The notes under the pieces were generated by a model. It was not told the origin of the DNA, did no database searches, and worked only from the letters and a program-made list of their open reading frames with translations. Below are positions 39,901-49,910 of a stretch of DNA of 64,000 nucleotides, one piece after another (the stretch's first letter is position 1; each line of letters starts with the position of its first letter). The translations under genes and the position numbers were made by a program. Location of the stretch: assembly GCF_014066305.1 (NCBI RefSeq), contig NW_023501110.1, forward strand, positions 124,001-188,000, in the 5' to 3' direction. The stretch is from Letharia columbiana. Its lineage: Eukaryota > Ascomycota > Lecanoromycetes > Lecanorales > Parmeliaceae.

Positions 39901-40164
39901 CTACACCGCCAAGACGGCACCGAGATGGATCTGTCTCCGCTGCCGGGACCTCTCTCGCTGCAAGAACGGGTGCAAGGCCCCGAGCAGCCGGCTGGATGGA
40001 CAGATGTCATGACGGGTTGGGTGCGGTATCTGCTGCAACAGGGTACGGAACTGAGCGCCGTCGAATCGGGTATGCGATCGATCTTTCCAAGCATCAATGA
40101 TATGGTGGGGGTGAAGCAGCACTTGGAATACATCAAGACGGAGTGGGAAGGTCGAGAGGTTTAG
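36914..40164 (+). CDS. Long coiled-coil protein with one C-terminal GWT module, family member C (1036 aa)
   Basis: Three exons: 36914-39647, 39736-39825 and 39878-40164. Intron 1 has donor GTACGT and acceptor CATTTCAG; intron 2 has GTAAGT and CTCTGCAG. Both keep frame, giving IQ/EQAPATQGV and KLRD/NAAIVQNQ. The N-terminal about 130 residues are acidic. A long coiled coil runs to about 700, with an internal duplication (EDIRRRCDEEKQEALDKER / EDIRRECEEEKQKALAAER). A post-coil helical domain at about 710-805 (HRNLLNELVLANKAVRDI, LHAQLVESYAVVGGLTKILA) matches members A and B. A Ser/Thr/Asn-rich linker leads to a GWT module (about 976-1030, QPAGWTDVMTGWVRYLLQQG), as in member B. If intron 1 is retained, the frame ends at TGA 39716-39718 after SIDWSDPTWLDFGP, a plausible alternative tail. 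No TM helix. Function unknown. Confidence 0.8.
39648..39735 (+). other. Intron that is also an open alternative C-terminal coding end
   Basis: The 88-nt intron reads in frame from exon 1 for 22 codons and ends in TGA. The encoded tail (DPFDLDSIDWSDPTWLDFGP) is acidic and aromatic and looks like real protein rather than random intron sequence. Splicing instead joins the GWT-module exons. Confidence 0.5.
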
Positions 40165-41023
40165 GTGCAGCAGGCGCAACGTCGCCACTTCTAGGTGATG
40201 ATCCTCCTTGCCCAGATGTCTCATTCCTACCGTTGAGAGTGTCGGTATTGTTCTGCTTGGGGAAGTTGATGTCAAATGGGTTCTGCTTGCACGGAGGGAG
40301 GGGAATCGGTGATATCACGGTGTGCAGTAATGGAGGGCAGGGGAGTCGGGCTGCGAAATGTCTCGGATGAACTTGAGGAGCGGGATCAGCTTTGCGGCTT
40401 CGGTTTTTTGTACTGGTACCATCAGGTATCGCTTGGCTTTCTGTATCCGGCGTGATGCGGCCATCTCTACATATCGCATAGCATCTGAACATATCACTCT
40501 TGAAACCATTTCCAACTCTCACAGGGCCTCGTTGAGACCCGACTGATTTTCCTTGGGTTCCTGAATTCTTGCCTGTTCTACTGCATCTTTCGGGATTATA
40601 CATAGGTCACGTTGTATATGCAGAATGGTTCGATTGGACGGCCGAGAAACGGGTATGACTGTAAGGAAGATCACGCTAGGGCTTATCAGTTGATATCGGC
40701 CAATCAGATGCTCAGGATTCGTGATGTCGTCGGTGTTCTGAGCCCTGACGATGGTGAAGGAACCCTGCTGCCAATACCATCTCTAGCTCCCGCGATGATC
40801 CAACGATGGTTTCAATCTGGTTCTGGCACCCGTGCTGTAAATACATTTTTACGATCAATGAGCATTTGCCCTCTGGCATCTGTACTTGGGTACATGCACG
40901 CGGTGGCCGAATGAGTACTAGCGAAGTCTTTGCTCAGCCTCGTAGCCTTTGCCATCTCACCGTCTTACCCCTCTTTCTCCCTTGAGAATCAACAACCTAA
41001 CGTCACCGCATTCCTCTCACACA
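40165..41023. other. Intergenic, no gene seen
   Basis: This is the 3' region of the coiled-coil gene and promoter of the HET-domain gene. No supported feature besides a pyrimidine-rich leader before 41024. Confidence 0.4.
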
Positions 41024-42967
41024 ATGGCGCCATATCAATATTCTCCTCTCAAAGAAGACCTCAATGAGATACGAGTCCTGATACTACAACCAGGCGACTT
41101 CACCGCAGATCTACACATTTCAATCCACAAAGTCGGATTGACGCTAGACGATCCGCCCATCTACGAAGCGCTGTCCTATGTGTGGGGTACAACAGACAAT
41201 CCAGTTGACATCAGGATCGGGCCTTCAGGAGAGGACAGACTGGCTATCACACAGAATTTAGCCGTTGCCTTGCCGTATCTTCGGTACCAGGATAAGATTC
41301 GAACACTTTGGATTGACGCTATCTGCGTCAACCAACAGGACCTTCGCGAACGAAGCAGCCAAGTGAAAAAAATGGCCGATATCTATCGCTTAGCTGACCA
41401 CGTAGTCGTTTGGCTGGGGACTGAGAAGGACAATAGTGCTCACATTTTGAGGATCCTGTCACAATTGAGTTCCGAGATCAAAGTCGACTATGAACTTGCC
41501 ACAATGTCGCCTGCGTCTTCAGACTCCGTCCCAGATTGGAGCGACCGAAGCCTTCCCCTACCATATTCCATCGATGAAATTTGTAATATAGCTTCTTTGC
41601 TCAATCGCGCCTGGTTCTCGCGGCTCTGGGTTTGGCAGGAAATTCGGCTCGCAAGGAACAATTCAATCGTCATTTGTGGTTCAGACACTATCTCTTGGCA
41701 GTCTCTCCACCAGGCCATATTCTGCTTTTATTACAAGCAATGGGCCTTCGACAGCCTCTCCCCAGACTCCGGCCAAGTGCAAGCTCGACTACTGTATTTA
41801 TTAAACATAAGCGACGACACCACCAGCTACCTCGCTTTCGGTGACATTATCCGGCGAAGCGCTCCATGCAAATGTTCTGATCCCAAAGATCGTATCTACG
41901 CCGTTCTGAGCCTACTCGACAGATCAGTAGAGGGCATCAATATCGAGCCTGATTATACGAAAACGACCGCGCAAGTCTACCAAGACGTGGTTACACGACA
42001 CGTCGAACATCATAAATCCCTCGGAATGTTGAAATACTGCGAGCTCCGGAATGACATGCCAGCGGAGATGCCAACCTGGGTACCGAACTGGACTGTCGCA
42101 GATACAGCGACGCCCCTCTATAGCTGTGGTAGGGCATGTGGCCACAGCGAGGCCAAAGCACAATACAGAGAAGGCGGCATTCTAAGCGCCACAGGTGTTA
42201 TCTCTGCATCCATCTCAAGCGCTGATGAAATGGTCTTTCAGTGTACTTACAGAAGCATGGCCGATGAGATACGGAGGATTGCGCCTAGAAACATCGAGGA
42301 TAGTCCATACCCTGCAGGTAGCAGTCTGATCGACGCTTTTTGTAGTACCATGTGTGTCAATAGCTTCAGCGACACAATTCGGCCGCCTCAGCCGGTTCTC
42401 CCCCAATTCGAAAAGAGCCGAGAGTTCGTACTGGCAGTGCTCCGAGACCACGATCGACATCCGAACTCTACCTTGGACTCTGATGAATCAAAATACCTCG
42501 GCGGGGTTGCGAGTGTGTGTGAGAATAGATCATTCATCACGACGGAAGGGGGGTATATAGGCGTTGCGCCAAAGGCCACTAAGCCAGGCGACCAGGTCTG
42601 CGTCCTTCTTGGTTTGCCTCAGCCTTTGGTTCTTCGTCAAACCTCAGGTCTTCGATATCAAGTAGTGGGAGAATGCTACGTCCACGGACTGATGAACGGG
42701 GAAGCTGTTCTAGATCCACTTCCGGACAATTATCAAGCTATCCTTTCTTATGATCAAGGCTTACGCGGTTACCAGTACGCTTTCCTAGACAAACAGACCG
42801 GGAACACTCAATATTATGACCCAAGGACGGGGGAAGGTGGGCTAGGTGGCCAGATCGACAAAGAAAGCATTTGGGAGACACTTCCCGATGGTTCAGAGGA
42901 CCTGGTATTGACGTCGGATATGTTGAAGCGACGGGGAGTCAAGTTGCAAGATTTCGACCTCATTTGA
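41024..42967 (+). CDS. HET (heterokaryon incompatibility) domain protein
   Basis: Single exon of 647 residues; ATG 41024 (MAPYQYSPL) chosen for its ACACAATGG context, although the frame is open from 40949. The HET domain starts near residue 40: IYEALSYVWGTTDNPVDIR, LPYLRYQDKIRTLWIDAICV, then NQQDLRERSSQVKKMADIYR and ADHVVVWLGT. These are the three classic HET motifs. The C-terminal half has the usual family features (CKCSDPKDRIYAVLSLL, FITTEGGYIGVAPKATKPGD, VLLGLPQPLVLR, YQVVGECYVHGLMNGE). In several ascomycetes such proteins trigger cell death after fusion of incompatible strains; most members are of unknown role. No ankyrin, WD or NACHT extension is present. The gene appears intact. Confidence 0.9.
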   Translation: MAPYQYSPLKEDLNEIRVLILQPGDFTADLHISIHKVGLTLDDPPIYEALSYVWGTTDNPVDIRIGPSGEDRLAITQNLAVALPYLRYQDKIRTLWIDAICVNQQDLRERSSQVKKMADIYRLADHVVVWLGTEKDNSAHILRILSQLSSEIKVDYELATMSPASSDSVPDWSDRSLPLPYSIDEICNIASLLNRAWFSRLWVWQEIRLARNNSIVICGSDTISWQSLHQAIFCFYYKQWAFDSLSPDSGQVQARLLYLLNISDDTTSYLAFGDIIRRSAPCKCSDPKDRIYAVLSLLDRSVEGINIEPDYTKTTAQVYQDVVTRHVEHHKSLGMLKYCELRNDMPAEMPTWVPNWTVADTATPLYSCGRACGHSEAKAQYREGGILSATGVISASISSADEMVFQCTYRSMADEIRRIAPRNIEDSPYPAGSSLIDAFCSTMCVNSFSDTIRPPQPVLPQFEKSREFVLAVLRDHDRHPNSTLDSDESKYLGGVASVCENRSFITTEGGYIGVAPKATKPGDQVCVLLGLPQPLVLRQTSGLRYQVVGECYVHGLMNGEAVLDPLPDNYQAILSYDQGLRGYQYAFLDKQTGNTQYYDPRTGEGGLGGQIDKESIWETLPDGSEDLVLTSDMLKRRGVKLQDFDLI

Positions 42968-43821
42968 ATCAAGCTAGCTCCAGAACGGACTGATAGCGGC
43001 AAGCGTTGTGCCAATTGCAGCTCAGCCAGAAGTTCTCTGACGATTCCGGACACGAGGATAACACGCACGACGAATCCTCATGTGGCAGAGCAAGACAAGC
43101 TTTTGGAACTGAAGAGGTGACGTTGCCAGACATTTTGAACATTCCTCGAATTATACGAACGGAGACATCAGGCTTTTTCGGCAGTGAGGCAGTACAGTCC
43201 GTAGGCTGGGTTTTAGATATATAGCGTAATGAAACCACTGTTATGAACGATTGAAACAAGAGCAAAAAGACAGCGACCTCGTGCTGGGAAGTACTCCGCT
43301 CACGGACTGTAGAGTACTTTACCAACAAGGGCTGCTCCGATATGATGAGCATGCACATTGCGCCGTCACGGCGGCTAAAGAAATCAGACCATCTCTCACA
43401 GACTACTCCACTAGACCACGATTGACACCAACAGGCTTTATTTTTCTCTTACATTCTTAGGTTGCTTTCGATTACCAATTTGAGGATCCGAAATGGGTTA
43501 TGTGACAAGTAGCAGTGTGAGGGTGAGTGTAAATGAGGGCACCCTACACAGCTGCAAGCATCCGATGTCCTTACTCTGTGACGTTCGCTCTCCGGGAAGA
43601 CAGGCATGAGGTCTCGATGCGGTCCTGGCGTTCAATTCGGGAATGGATTTCACACGCAATTATTTTCACGGGTAGCTAGCTACCTTTGAGACAATTGGTA
43701 CAAATCAGGAGGAGACAAAAAGGCATTGATTAAGCGCTTGCAGAGCCAAGATCTCTCCCGCATTATTCTTTCGACCGCTCCTCCGCGCCGTCCTCCTACG
43801 TCTTGTCGTAAGTTGTTGACA
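42968..43821. other. Convergent intergenic region, no gene seen
   Basis: Lies between the HET gene and the minus-strand reductase. No repeats or RNA genes recognised. Confidence 0.4.
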
Positions 43822-45088
43822 TTACAGAGAGACAACCACCTTCTTGGCGGACACCCCCTTCCTCTGAAGGTCAAACGCGGCTTGGATGTGCTCGAGCCCC
43901 TTCCCCACGACCTGCGGATCGGGAGCGGCGACATACTTGCCGTCTGCCAAGGCCTGCGGGAGGAAATCCACGTAAACGGCCTTGCCGACTTCGTTGTAGA
44001 GGAGCGTGGAGCCGAAGATGAAGTTGTACCGTATGCCTCGAGTTTTGGACTTGACCCAGATGTTCGCCAAGCCGGAGAGGTAGGAAACCATGATGGTGAG
44101 GACGACGAATCTTTTCGGGGGTGGCTGCGGCAGGGGGTACGTGGCCATGGAGATGAATTTGTCGCCGTTGCACTTGGGGAGGATGTCCAGGCAGTTCTCG
44201 GCGGCGCGGTGACCGATGGAGAGGGCGCCGGCGGTCGATTTGCCTTCGAAGGCGCGGATCAGGTCGGCGACGACGGTCGGGCTGTTGTAGTCGAAGGCCT
44301 GGCTCGCGCCGAGCTTTTTGACGTAGTCGAAGTTCTTCGGGGAGCAGGTGGTGATGACTTCGTAGCCGGCCGCGACGGCGAGTTGGATGGCGTTGCAGCC
44401 GACGCTCGTGGAGCCGCCCCAGACGAGCAGGGTCTTGCTGGTCGGCTTTGGGGTGGCGGATGGGTGTTGGAGTCCCAGCTGGTCTTTCTGGAATAAACCG
44501 CAGGCTGCCGTGGACACGCCCAAGGGAAGGACAGCGGCGCTTTCGTAAGATAGGTCGCTGGGAATCGGCGATGTCCCGTTGATGGTGAGGACGGTGTATG
44601 TCTGAAAAGCGCCGTGGGCCGGGCTGTTGCACTGCTGATCCGATCCGTTGGCGTGGCCGACGACGCGATCGCCTACTTTGAAGCGAGTGACGCCGGGGCC
44701 GATCTCGACGACCTCGCCGGCGACGTCCAAGCCGAGGATGAATGGGTACTTGAGCCAGGTGAACATCATCTTGCCCCTTTCCTGTATGATCCAGTCAACT
44801 GGGTTGATGGCCACTGCGCCCTGAAGGGAGATTCCAAGTCAGCGTTCCCCCCTCATGATATTGTTTCCGAAATGTGACGAGCACTACATGTATCTCATCC
44901 GGCATATACACTTCCTCAAACATCCCTCGCGACTCATACGCGGTACTCCGTGGGAGAGAATGACTCTGAGTAGTACTTACGTTCTTGATGACGATCTCAT
45001 CCTCACGTGGGGATGTGTATGGTGCGGACTTGACCTCCAGAGTGTTGACGTTTGGTGCGGTCTGCCATGCTGCTCTGTTGGAAGGCAT
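43822..45088 (-). CDS. ToxD-like zinc-independent enoyl reductase / quinone oxidoreductase (MDR family)
   Basis: Two exons (45088-44981 and 44820-43822) give 368 residues. The 160-nt intron has GTAAGT and CCCTTCAG and joins IVIKN to GAVAINPVDW, a classic family junction. Exon 1 reads MPSNRAAWQTAPNVNTLEVK. Then come YPFILGLDVAGEVVEIGPGV, RFKVGDRVVGHANG, and the nucleotide-binding turn VWGGSTSVGCNAIQLAVAAG followed by VITTCSPKNFDYVKKLGASQ. No structural-zinc Cys cluster is visible, as in the ToxD/LovC-like branch. These NADPH-dependent reductases act in trans with polyketide synthases or as general oxidoreductases; no PKS lies in this window. It is divergent from the Zn2Cys6 regulator across about 540 bases, so it may be its target. 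GC-rich coding sequence. Confidence 0.85.
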
Positions 45089-45627
45089 TCTGGGCTTGAG
45101 CGAAGAGGTGGAAAGAATGGGATTGTTTCAGATGGTAAAAAGATGAGAGGATTTCTGATGGTGGAAAACACAAGACGAAGGAGAAGCCTCTTTATACCAC
45201 ATAATCAACATCTTCTTGGACATTAGTACTTTCGGGATCAGACGGACTTGAGGTTCATCCGTGTGCGAGAACTGGTTGTATCCATGGAGTCAATGTCATT
45301 TCAGATGAAGATAGTGCCTCAATTGATACGCAGTACGATTTCTCGATCTCAATAGCGTGCCGATTCGAGGATAGCGCAATCGTGGAATACGAGACGAGGT
45401 TAGCGCAGTCATGGAATGCGAAACGAGGTTAGCGTGGGATCTGTCCCCTGCTTTAGACCAGAGGCGTATTCGTATACGTAGTAAGCAAGATGAAGCCAGA
45501 GCTGCGGCGAAGAAACCTTGCTGCTAGCAGGCCGATCGACCTAGACAATCATAGCGACATTTTCGCTCTGGTCGTATCATATGTCCACCGATAGAACCTC
45601 TATCGATAAATACTCAAGACCATAGGC
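45089..45627. promoter_or_regulatory. Divergent promoter region of reductase and Zn2Cys6 regulator
   Basis: This intergenic stretch probably holds both promoters. At 45372-45429 a 29-base unit occurs twice in tandem (TAGCGCAATCGTGGAATACG..., TAGCGCAGTCATGGAATGCG...), each ending GA(G/A)ACGAGGT; a third partial copy (TAGCGTGG) follows. No inverted CGG pair, the common Zn2Cys6 target, was noticed. Confidence 0.45.
45372..45429. repeat. 29-bp direct repeat, two copies
   Basis: Adjacent copies at 45372-45400 and 45401-45429 differ at about four positions. They lie roughly 200 bases before the regulator's start and could bind a regulator or reflect slippage. Confidence 0.65.
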
Positions 45628-47041
45628 ATGGAGACCGATTTTCCCACCACCATTTCTATATCCTCTCGAGATGCAGTCATGACCGACCGGTTGCCCTCAT
45701 CTGAGAAAGACATTAATCGCAAACTCAAGGCACACAGAAAGTCTCGGCGGGGATGCGGTAATTGCAAGCTTCGCCGTGTCAAAGTAGGTAGGCCACAACG
45801 ATTATGGAATCGTACAAAGAACGTTGACTAAAGCCACACCTGTAGTGTGATGAGAGTAAGCCAAGATGCAAGAAATGCACATCGTTTGGCGTCTTCTGCA
45901 ATTACGATTGCCAGTACTCTGATCTCCAGCTGTCCGTTGGCGGGGCTGCCAACATCGAAATCTTGCAGATATTGCCATACTCACTGAAGCAGACCCTTCC
46001 TAGCATAATCGCTCCGTCATTGAGATTACAGTCGACAGGATCTCTGAAAGGTAGCAATGTGCTATATGAGTTCAGAGAGGAGGACCAAGCGCTGCTGAAG
46101 AAGTTCCAAACGAGAACGGTCTTCACTATGACCACTGACAAAAATCTCCACCTGTATCAAATAGAATCCTTCAAGCTCGCCTACTCAGTATGTATTCCCA
46201 GAGTCATGTCTGGCGAGCCCTACTGACCTTAGCGGTTCAGCACCCGTTCTTAATGCATGGGATACTGTCGTTAACACTTATGCATGACCGCTACCTGTCC
46301 GCCGCGCCAAACACCAAACTATCCGTTACCGAGGCTTTTCATTGGTATCAAAGTACAGCATTGTTCAACAGCAAGCTGTCTGCCCCAATTGACCCTTCGG
46401 AGCGAGATGCCCTCTGGGTTACTGCTGTTTGCCTCGGTGTGATAGTATTCTTTTATATCGAGGCAAAGACGCCAGAGGAAGCGTGGCCCCTCAAGCCACC
46501 TTCGTCTTTGGATCTCAATTGGCTCAGCTTGAGCGAGGGAAAGAAGGAAGTGTGGAAACTTACTCGACGTGCAGAAGGGAAAAGCGTTTTTCAGACGCTG
46601 ATCCCCTTTGAAAATACGAAGCCGAAAACATCCTCTTCCACAGTACCTGGAGTGGAGGCTCTGCCTTCCGAATTCATTGACCTCTGCGGTTTTGACGCCG
46701 CATCCACTTCCGACAACAATCCCTATCACGCCGTCGCAACTGCTCTAGCAAAGTCGTTGAATAGTGACTGCAAGCTCACCACCATTCTGGGCTTTCTGTC
46801 TTTCATCACCAATATGCTCCCAGAGTACAAGCAATTACTGAAGCAGAAAGATCCATGTGCGCTTCTGCTGCTGGCGTATTGGTACGCGAAGATGTGCCAG
46901 TATCCACATTGGTGGATTTTTGGGCGGGCGTCGCTAGAGGGTCAAGCGATCTGCATATACTTGCAAAGGTATCATGGAAACGAGACCGGGATTCAGAAGC
47001 TTCTGCAGTTCCCGAGGATGATGTGTGGTGTTGTGCCTTGA
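45628..47041 (+). CDS. Zn2Cys6 fungal transcription factor
   Basis: Three exons (45628-45783, 45846-46187, 46241-47041) give 432 residues. Intron 1 (GTAGGT..CTGTAG) lies inside the zinc cluster; joined, the six Cys have spacing C-x2-C-x6-C-x6-C-x2-C-x6-C, preceded by the basic RKSRRG. Intron 2 (GTATGT, branch CTGAC, acceptor GGTTCAG) joins SFKLAYS to HPFLMHGILSLTLMHDRYL, the start of the usual fungal-specific regulatory region. The rest contains ALLLLAYWYAKMCQYPHWW and ends near FPRMMCGVVP. It is shorter than many members but typical of the class with a C-terminal-only regulatory domain. It is nuclear and probably binds CGG-containing sites. The best candidate target is the divergent reductase. 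Confidence 0.85.
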
Positions 47042-47547
47042 TGAGGTCATGAAAGCGTAGTAGAGAAGCAAGGACTCTATATAATGGTGGAAGACACCAG
47101 AGGGCACGTGAAACTTGAGCATCTTGTTCACAGAATCCAATCTGTACGCAGAGTGGGAAGGAAAAAGTTGGACCCAACACTAGAATTCATCCCGAGGAAA
47201 AGCCGTCAGCTAGTCCCATCTGAGGCTCTGCATTCCTCGCAGCCTACCCGCCGCTTTAAGGTACAGTCGCTCATCAAGCGCCCGCCGCTAAAAGCGGCAG
47301 CAGCCTCCCTGCGCTTTGTTCCAGACTCACCAACCACCTGAGTCCCTGATCGATCAACAATCGCAGCTCGAGGCAGATTACCGAGTAAGGAACGATACCG
47401 CCATCCCCCGAGGAAGCTCAACGACGTCAAACAAGATCCAATTCTCTCCCCAAAGCCACCTAACCCACTTTCCGCAACCAACAAAGCCCCGCCCAACCGC
47501 CCCACCACCACCACCCCACTTCCACCCCCCCACCCCCCATAAACAAA
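47042..47547. other. Intergenic with C-rich leader
   Basis: No gene apart from the leader of the tiny gene at 47548. Bases about 47485-47540 are dominated by CCCC and CCACC runs directly upstream of the start. Confidence 0.45.
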
Positions 47548-47821
47548 ATGTGCAAAGGCGGCACCTGCGACAAGTGCCGTGCGCCCTCTTCTCTTCATCC
47601 CGCCTTCTCTCTGACCCCCCTCCCCCCCGGATCCGCTCATACCTCTACATAAACACCCAAGCTGACCTACCCTCCTTGCAGAAAAGTCCTCATGGTGGGG
47701 CTGCGGCCAGCACGTCCCTATGGTCATGGATAAGCTTCCTAAGGAGTCGTGGTGCACCTGCGAGCCCAAGGTCGAGAAGGAGGGGACGCGGTATCCGCCT
47801 ATGGCGCCGAAGGCGGATTGA
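47548..47821 (+). CDS. Small conserved Cys-rich fungal protein (56 aa)
   Basis: Two exons: 47548-47578 (MCKGGTCDKC plus one base) and 47682-47821. The intron (103 nt, GTGCGC..CTTGCAG with branch GCTGAC) joins CDKC/QKSSWWGCGQHV, which continues to WCTCEPKVEKEG and ends PPMAPKAD. A tiny protein with this pattern (M C . G G T C . . C . K . S W W G C G . H V, then W C . C . P) is widespread in filamentous fungi. Its function is unknown as far as I recall. The Cys pairs suggest a small metal- or redox-active fold. The gene is too short and too split for ordinary ORF calling, but the conserved pattern across the splice is strong. Coding exons are bounded by a C-rich leader and a G-rich 3' region. 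Confidence 0.85.
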
Positions 47822-48078
47822 GCGGGGGGTTGGGGTGGGATGGTGGGGTGGGGATGGGGATGGGGAGGGGGAGGGGGGGGATGGGAAGGTGGAGGGGAAG
47901 GTGGATATATGTGATTGCGATTTTGGGGGGATGATAGGGGCTGTATCTGGGTATGGGTTACTCGTGATGGGATGGGATGGGCTAGGCTATCATAGCGGGG
48001 GTATTGAGTGGAGGATGTCATACGTGATTTACAAATTGTACGATTGCAATGCACGGTCTTTAGCAAAATGTTCATGCC
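47822..48078. repeat. G-rich 3' region with G-quadruplex potential
   Basis: Immediately after the stop of the 56-aa gene, bases 47823-47905 are almost continuous runs of three to eight G separated by one to three bases (GGGGGGTTGGGGTGGGATGG and onward). This meets the usual G4 pattern several times over. The region to 48078 holds no gene. Confidence 0.7.
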
Positions 48079-48353
48079 TCACCCTTCCGTCTTCCCAAGC
48101 TTCGACCCAGCACCCGGCTCCCTCATCAGGAAAGGCTTATGCTCCATCCCACGTCCACCATACGGTCTCGTGTCAACGAACATCCCGTCCACTTGCTCCC
48201 ATCCGTGTCTCAGGTACAACGGCAGACCAGCCGGCGACGCTTCGACGTACGTTTGGGCTCCGGCTTCGTCTGCGGCTTCGAGGCCGGGCCGGATGAGCAT
48301 GGAGCCGAGGCCGCGGCGGTGGTGGGAGGGGTGGACGGCGAGGAGGTGAAGGA
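48079..48353 (-). pseudogene. GNAT acetyltransferase C-terminal fragment
   Basis: Minus-strand reading from a plausible acceptor (CATCTCAG at 48354) gives LHLLAVHPSHHRRGLGSMLI, the acetyl-CoA-binding motif A (RRGLGS), then GLEAADEAGAQTYVEASPAG and LPLYLRHGWEQVDGMFVD, the usual end of fungal GNAT proteins, stopping at 48079. The N-terminal half of the fold should lie upstream, but nothing matching is visible within 700 bases. So this is probably a truncated relic, or the remaining exons are too diverged for me to see. The surviving part is not itself broken. Confidence 0.55.
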
Positions 48354-48538
48354 CTGAGATGTGCGTTCTGTCTTGGGGTGATAAGGGATTGGAAGGTTTG
48401 TGTGATGAGGGAGAAATTATGGGAACCCTGAATTGTGTTGTCTCTGGCGCTAGAACCGCAGGTTTCGTTGCGTCTCACTGCAACTAGACTACTTTTGTAT
48501 CTTAGAAAAGGCTATCGACATTCGAAAGCGCCTGGGTA

Positions 48539-49296
48539 AGCTACCTAACAGCCTTGGCAACAGCTGAAAAAAACTCTACGATATTTGAAGAGTACGAGCC
48601 GGAAGACCGCAGGCGTCTGGACATTGCATTGAGCCTGCTCCTCGTCCCTCATCGACCGACGGACCCTGGAACTCTCACCAAGTTCGTCTTCTGGGATGGC
48701 GAGGAAGATGAAAAAGATGAGGATGATGGAGATGGGGACGAGAAAACGAATGCCTGCGCTACGAGCGATTGCGATGGTGATCTGGAAAATCTCAAAGATA
48801 GAAAGGCGCAAACATATTCGATGGATCGAAGACAGCGATGGGTACGAGGACGATGAGCCTGACGTCCAGCGTTTTGAAGGTGTTACAAGATTATGTTTCG
48901 ACTTGGTCATTTTCGACGGTGCAGCGCACGTACTCCGTTTTGCCCATACGTCGGTTCAAATTACATTGTCAACCACAACCTGATGTCCAAATGATACGTG
49001 ATAGCCATGCGCGCTTGGCCGAGCGCTGCATCCCAATTCCGCTTCATTCAACCCAACCCCGCAGCGACATCTTTCCCAAGGTCCCCATTGAAGAAAATCA
49101 GCCACCGACACGCCAAGGTGGGTTCAGTAAGATGTACGGCTTAGAAAGCAGAGAGAGGAACGGAAGCGAGGGAAGTGTAGGAAAAAGACCGGATTTGAGA
49201 CTCATGGATGTGAGGCTGCTAACGGACACTGAGGTGCGTCGGACGCGGTTGACCAGTGACTTTGGAGGAACCAGGTATTTTGTGGAGATGGAGTGA
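48539..49296 (+). other. Possible unrecognised gene or relic
   Basis: Plus-strand frames look protein-like but switch: about 48542-48850 (NSTIFEEYEPEDRRRLDIAL, an acidic stretch GEEDEKDEDDGDGDEK), 48800-48980 (GVTRLCFDLVIFDGAAHVL), and 48970-49296 (DVRLLTDTEVRRTRLTSDFG). No ATG begins the first part. This may be an intron-containing gene or a relic with shifts. The family is not recognised. Confidence 0.25.
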
Positions 49297-49910
49297 GGCG
49301 AGTTCACGATGTTATTTAATAAGCTGTAGTGGTGGATAATGGGGTTTCACACAGAGAGATTCAGATTACGTTCTCATCACGCTCTGGCTCCATGAATTAG
49401 ATCAAGAGATTGTTTTCGAGCACAAGCGCCGGATACCGGAGCGACGCCGGTTGCAAAGAGGAGAAGCACTGCCTGACTCAGCCATAGTCCCCAAACTGGG
49501 GCTATGGAGATTCGATGAAAGCCCGAAAGACAACTCAAGATAAGTCGAGACTACGGTCTCCCATCTCCGGGTGGCCAGGTCTTGCAAGTACCCGACTTTG
49601 GGTATCTCGACCTTCCTCTGACGACGGAGAAGGTTTTACCGGAAAAACTTTTACCGTTTGTGGATTTATTCGGGGCGTTCGACACTGCTAATAGCGGAGA
49701 TGTTCGGTACGTGATATCTCTCAAAGGACTCGAAGGCAGATTTCAGATCCAGTTTGATTGCCAGTCCTGGGGGACAGTGCGACCTTGGATGTTTTTTTCG
49801 GCTTGCAGATTCGGACTGACGAATTGTGTTTAAACTTGGACGGAGGCTAAACATCGATTAGCTAGGACAGCACAGAGATTTTCGTTTGTAAGTACTGCAC
49901 TAAGATCCTA

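Noticed and set aside
43726..44496. 256-codon plus-strand frame opposite the reductase
   Set aside because: It is a shadow of a GC-rich conserved gene; its composition is typical of an antisense frame.
43871..44632. 253-codon minus-strand frame inside the reductase
   Set aside because: Arg/Pro/His-rich alternative frame of the real gene.
47206..48296. Long open frames on both strands (289 and 326 codons) across the tiny Cys-rich gene
   Set aside because: They result from GC-rich, low-complexity sequence; the conserved 56-aa protein is read across an intron in another way, and neither long frame has a domain.
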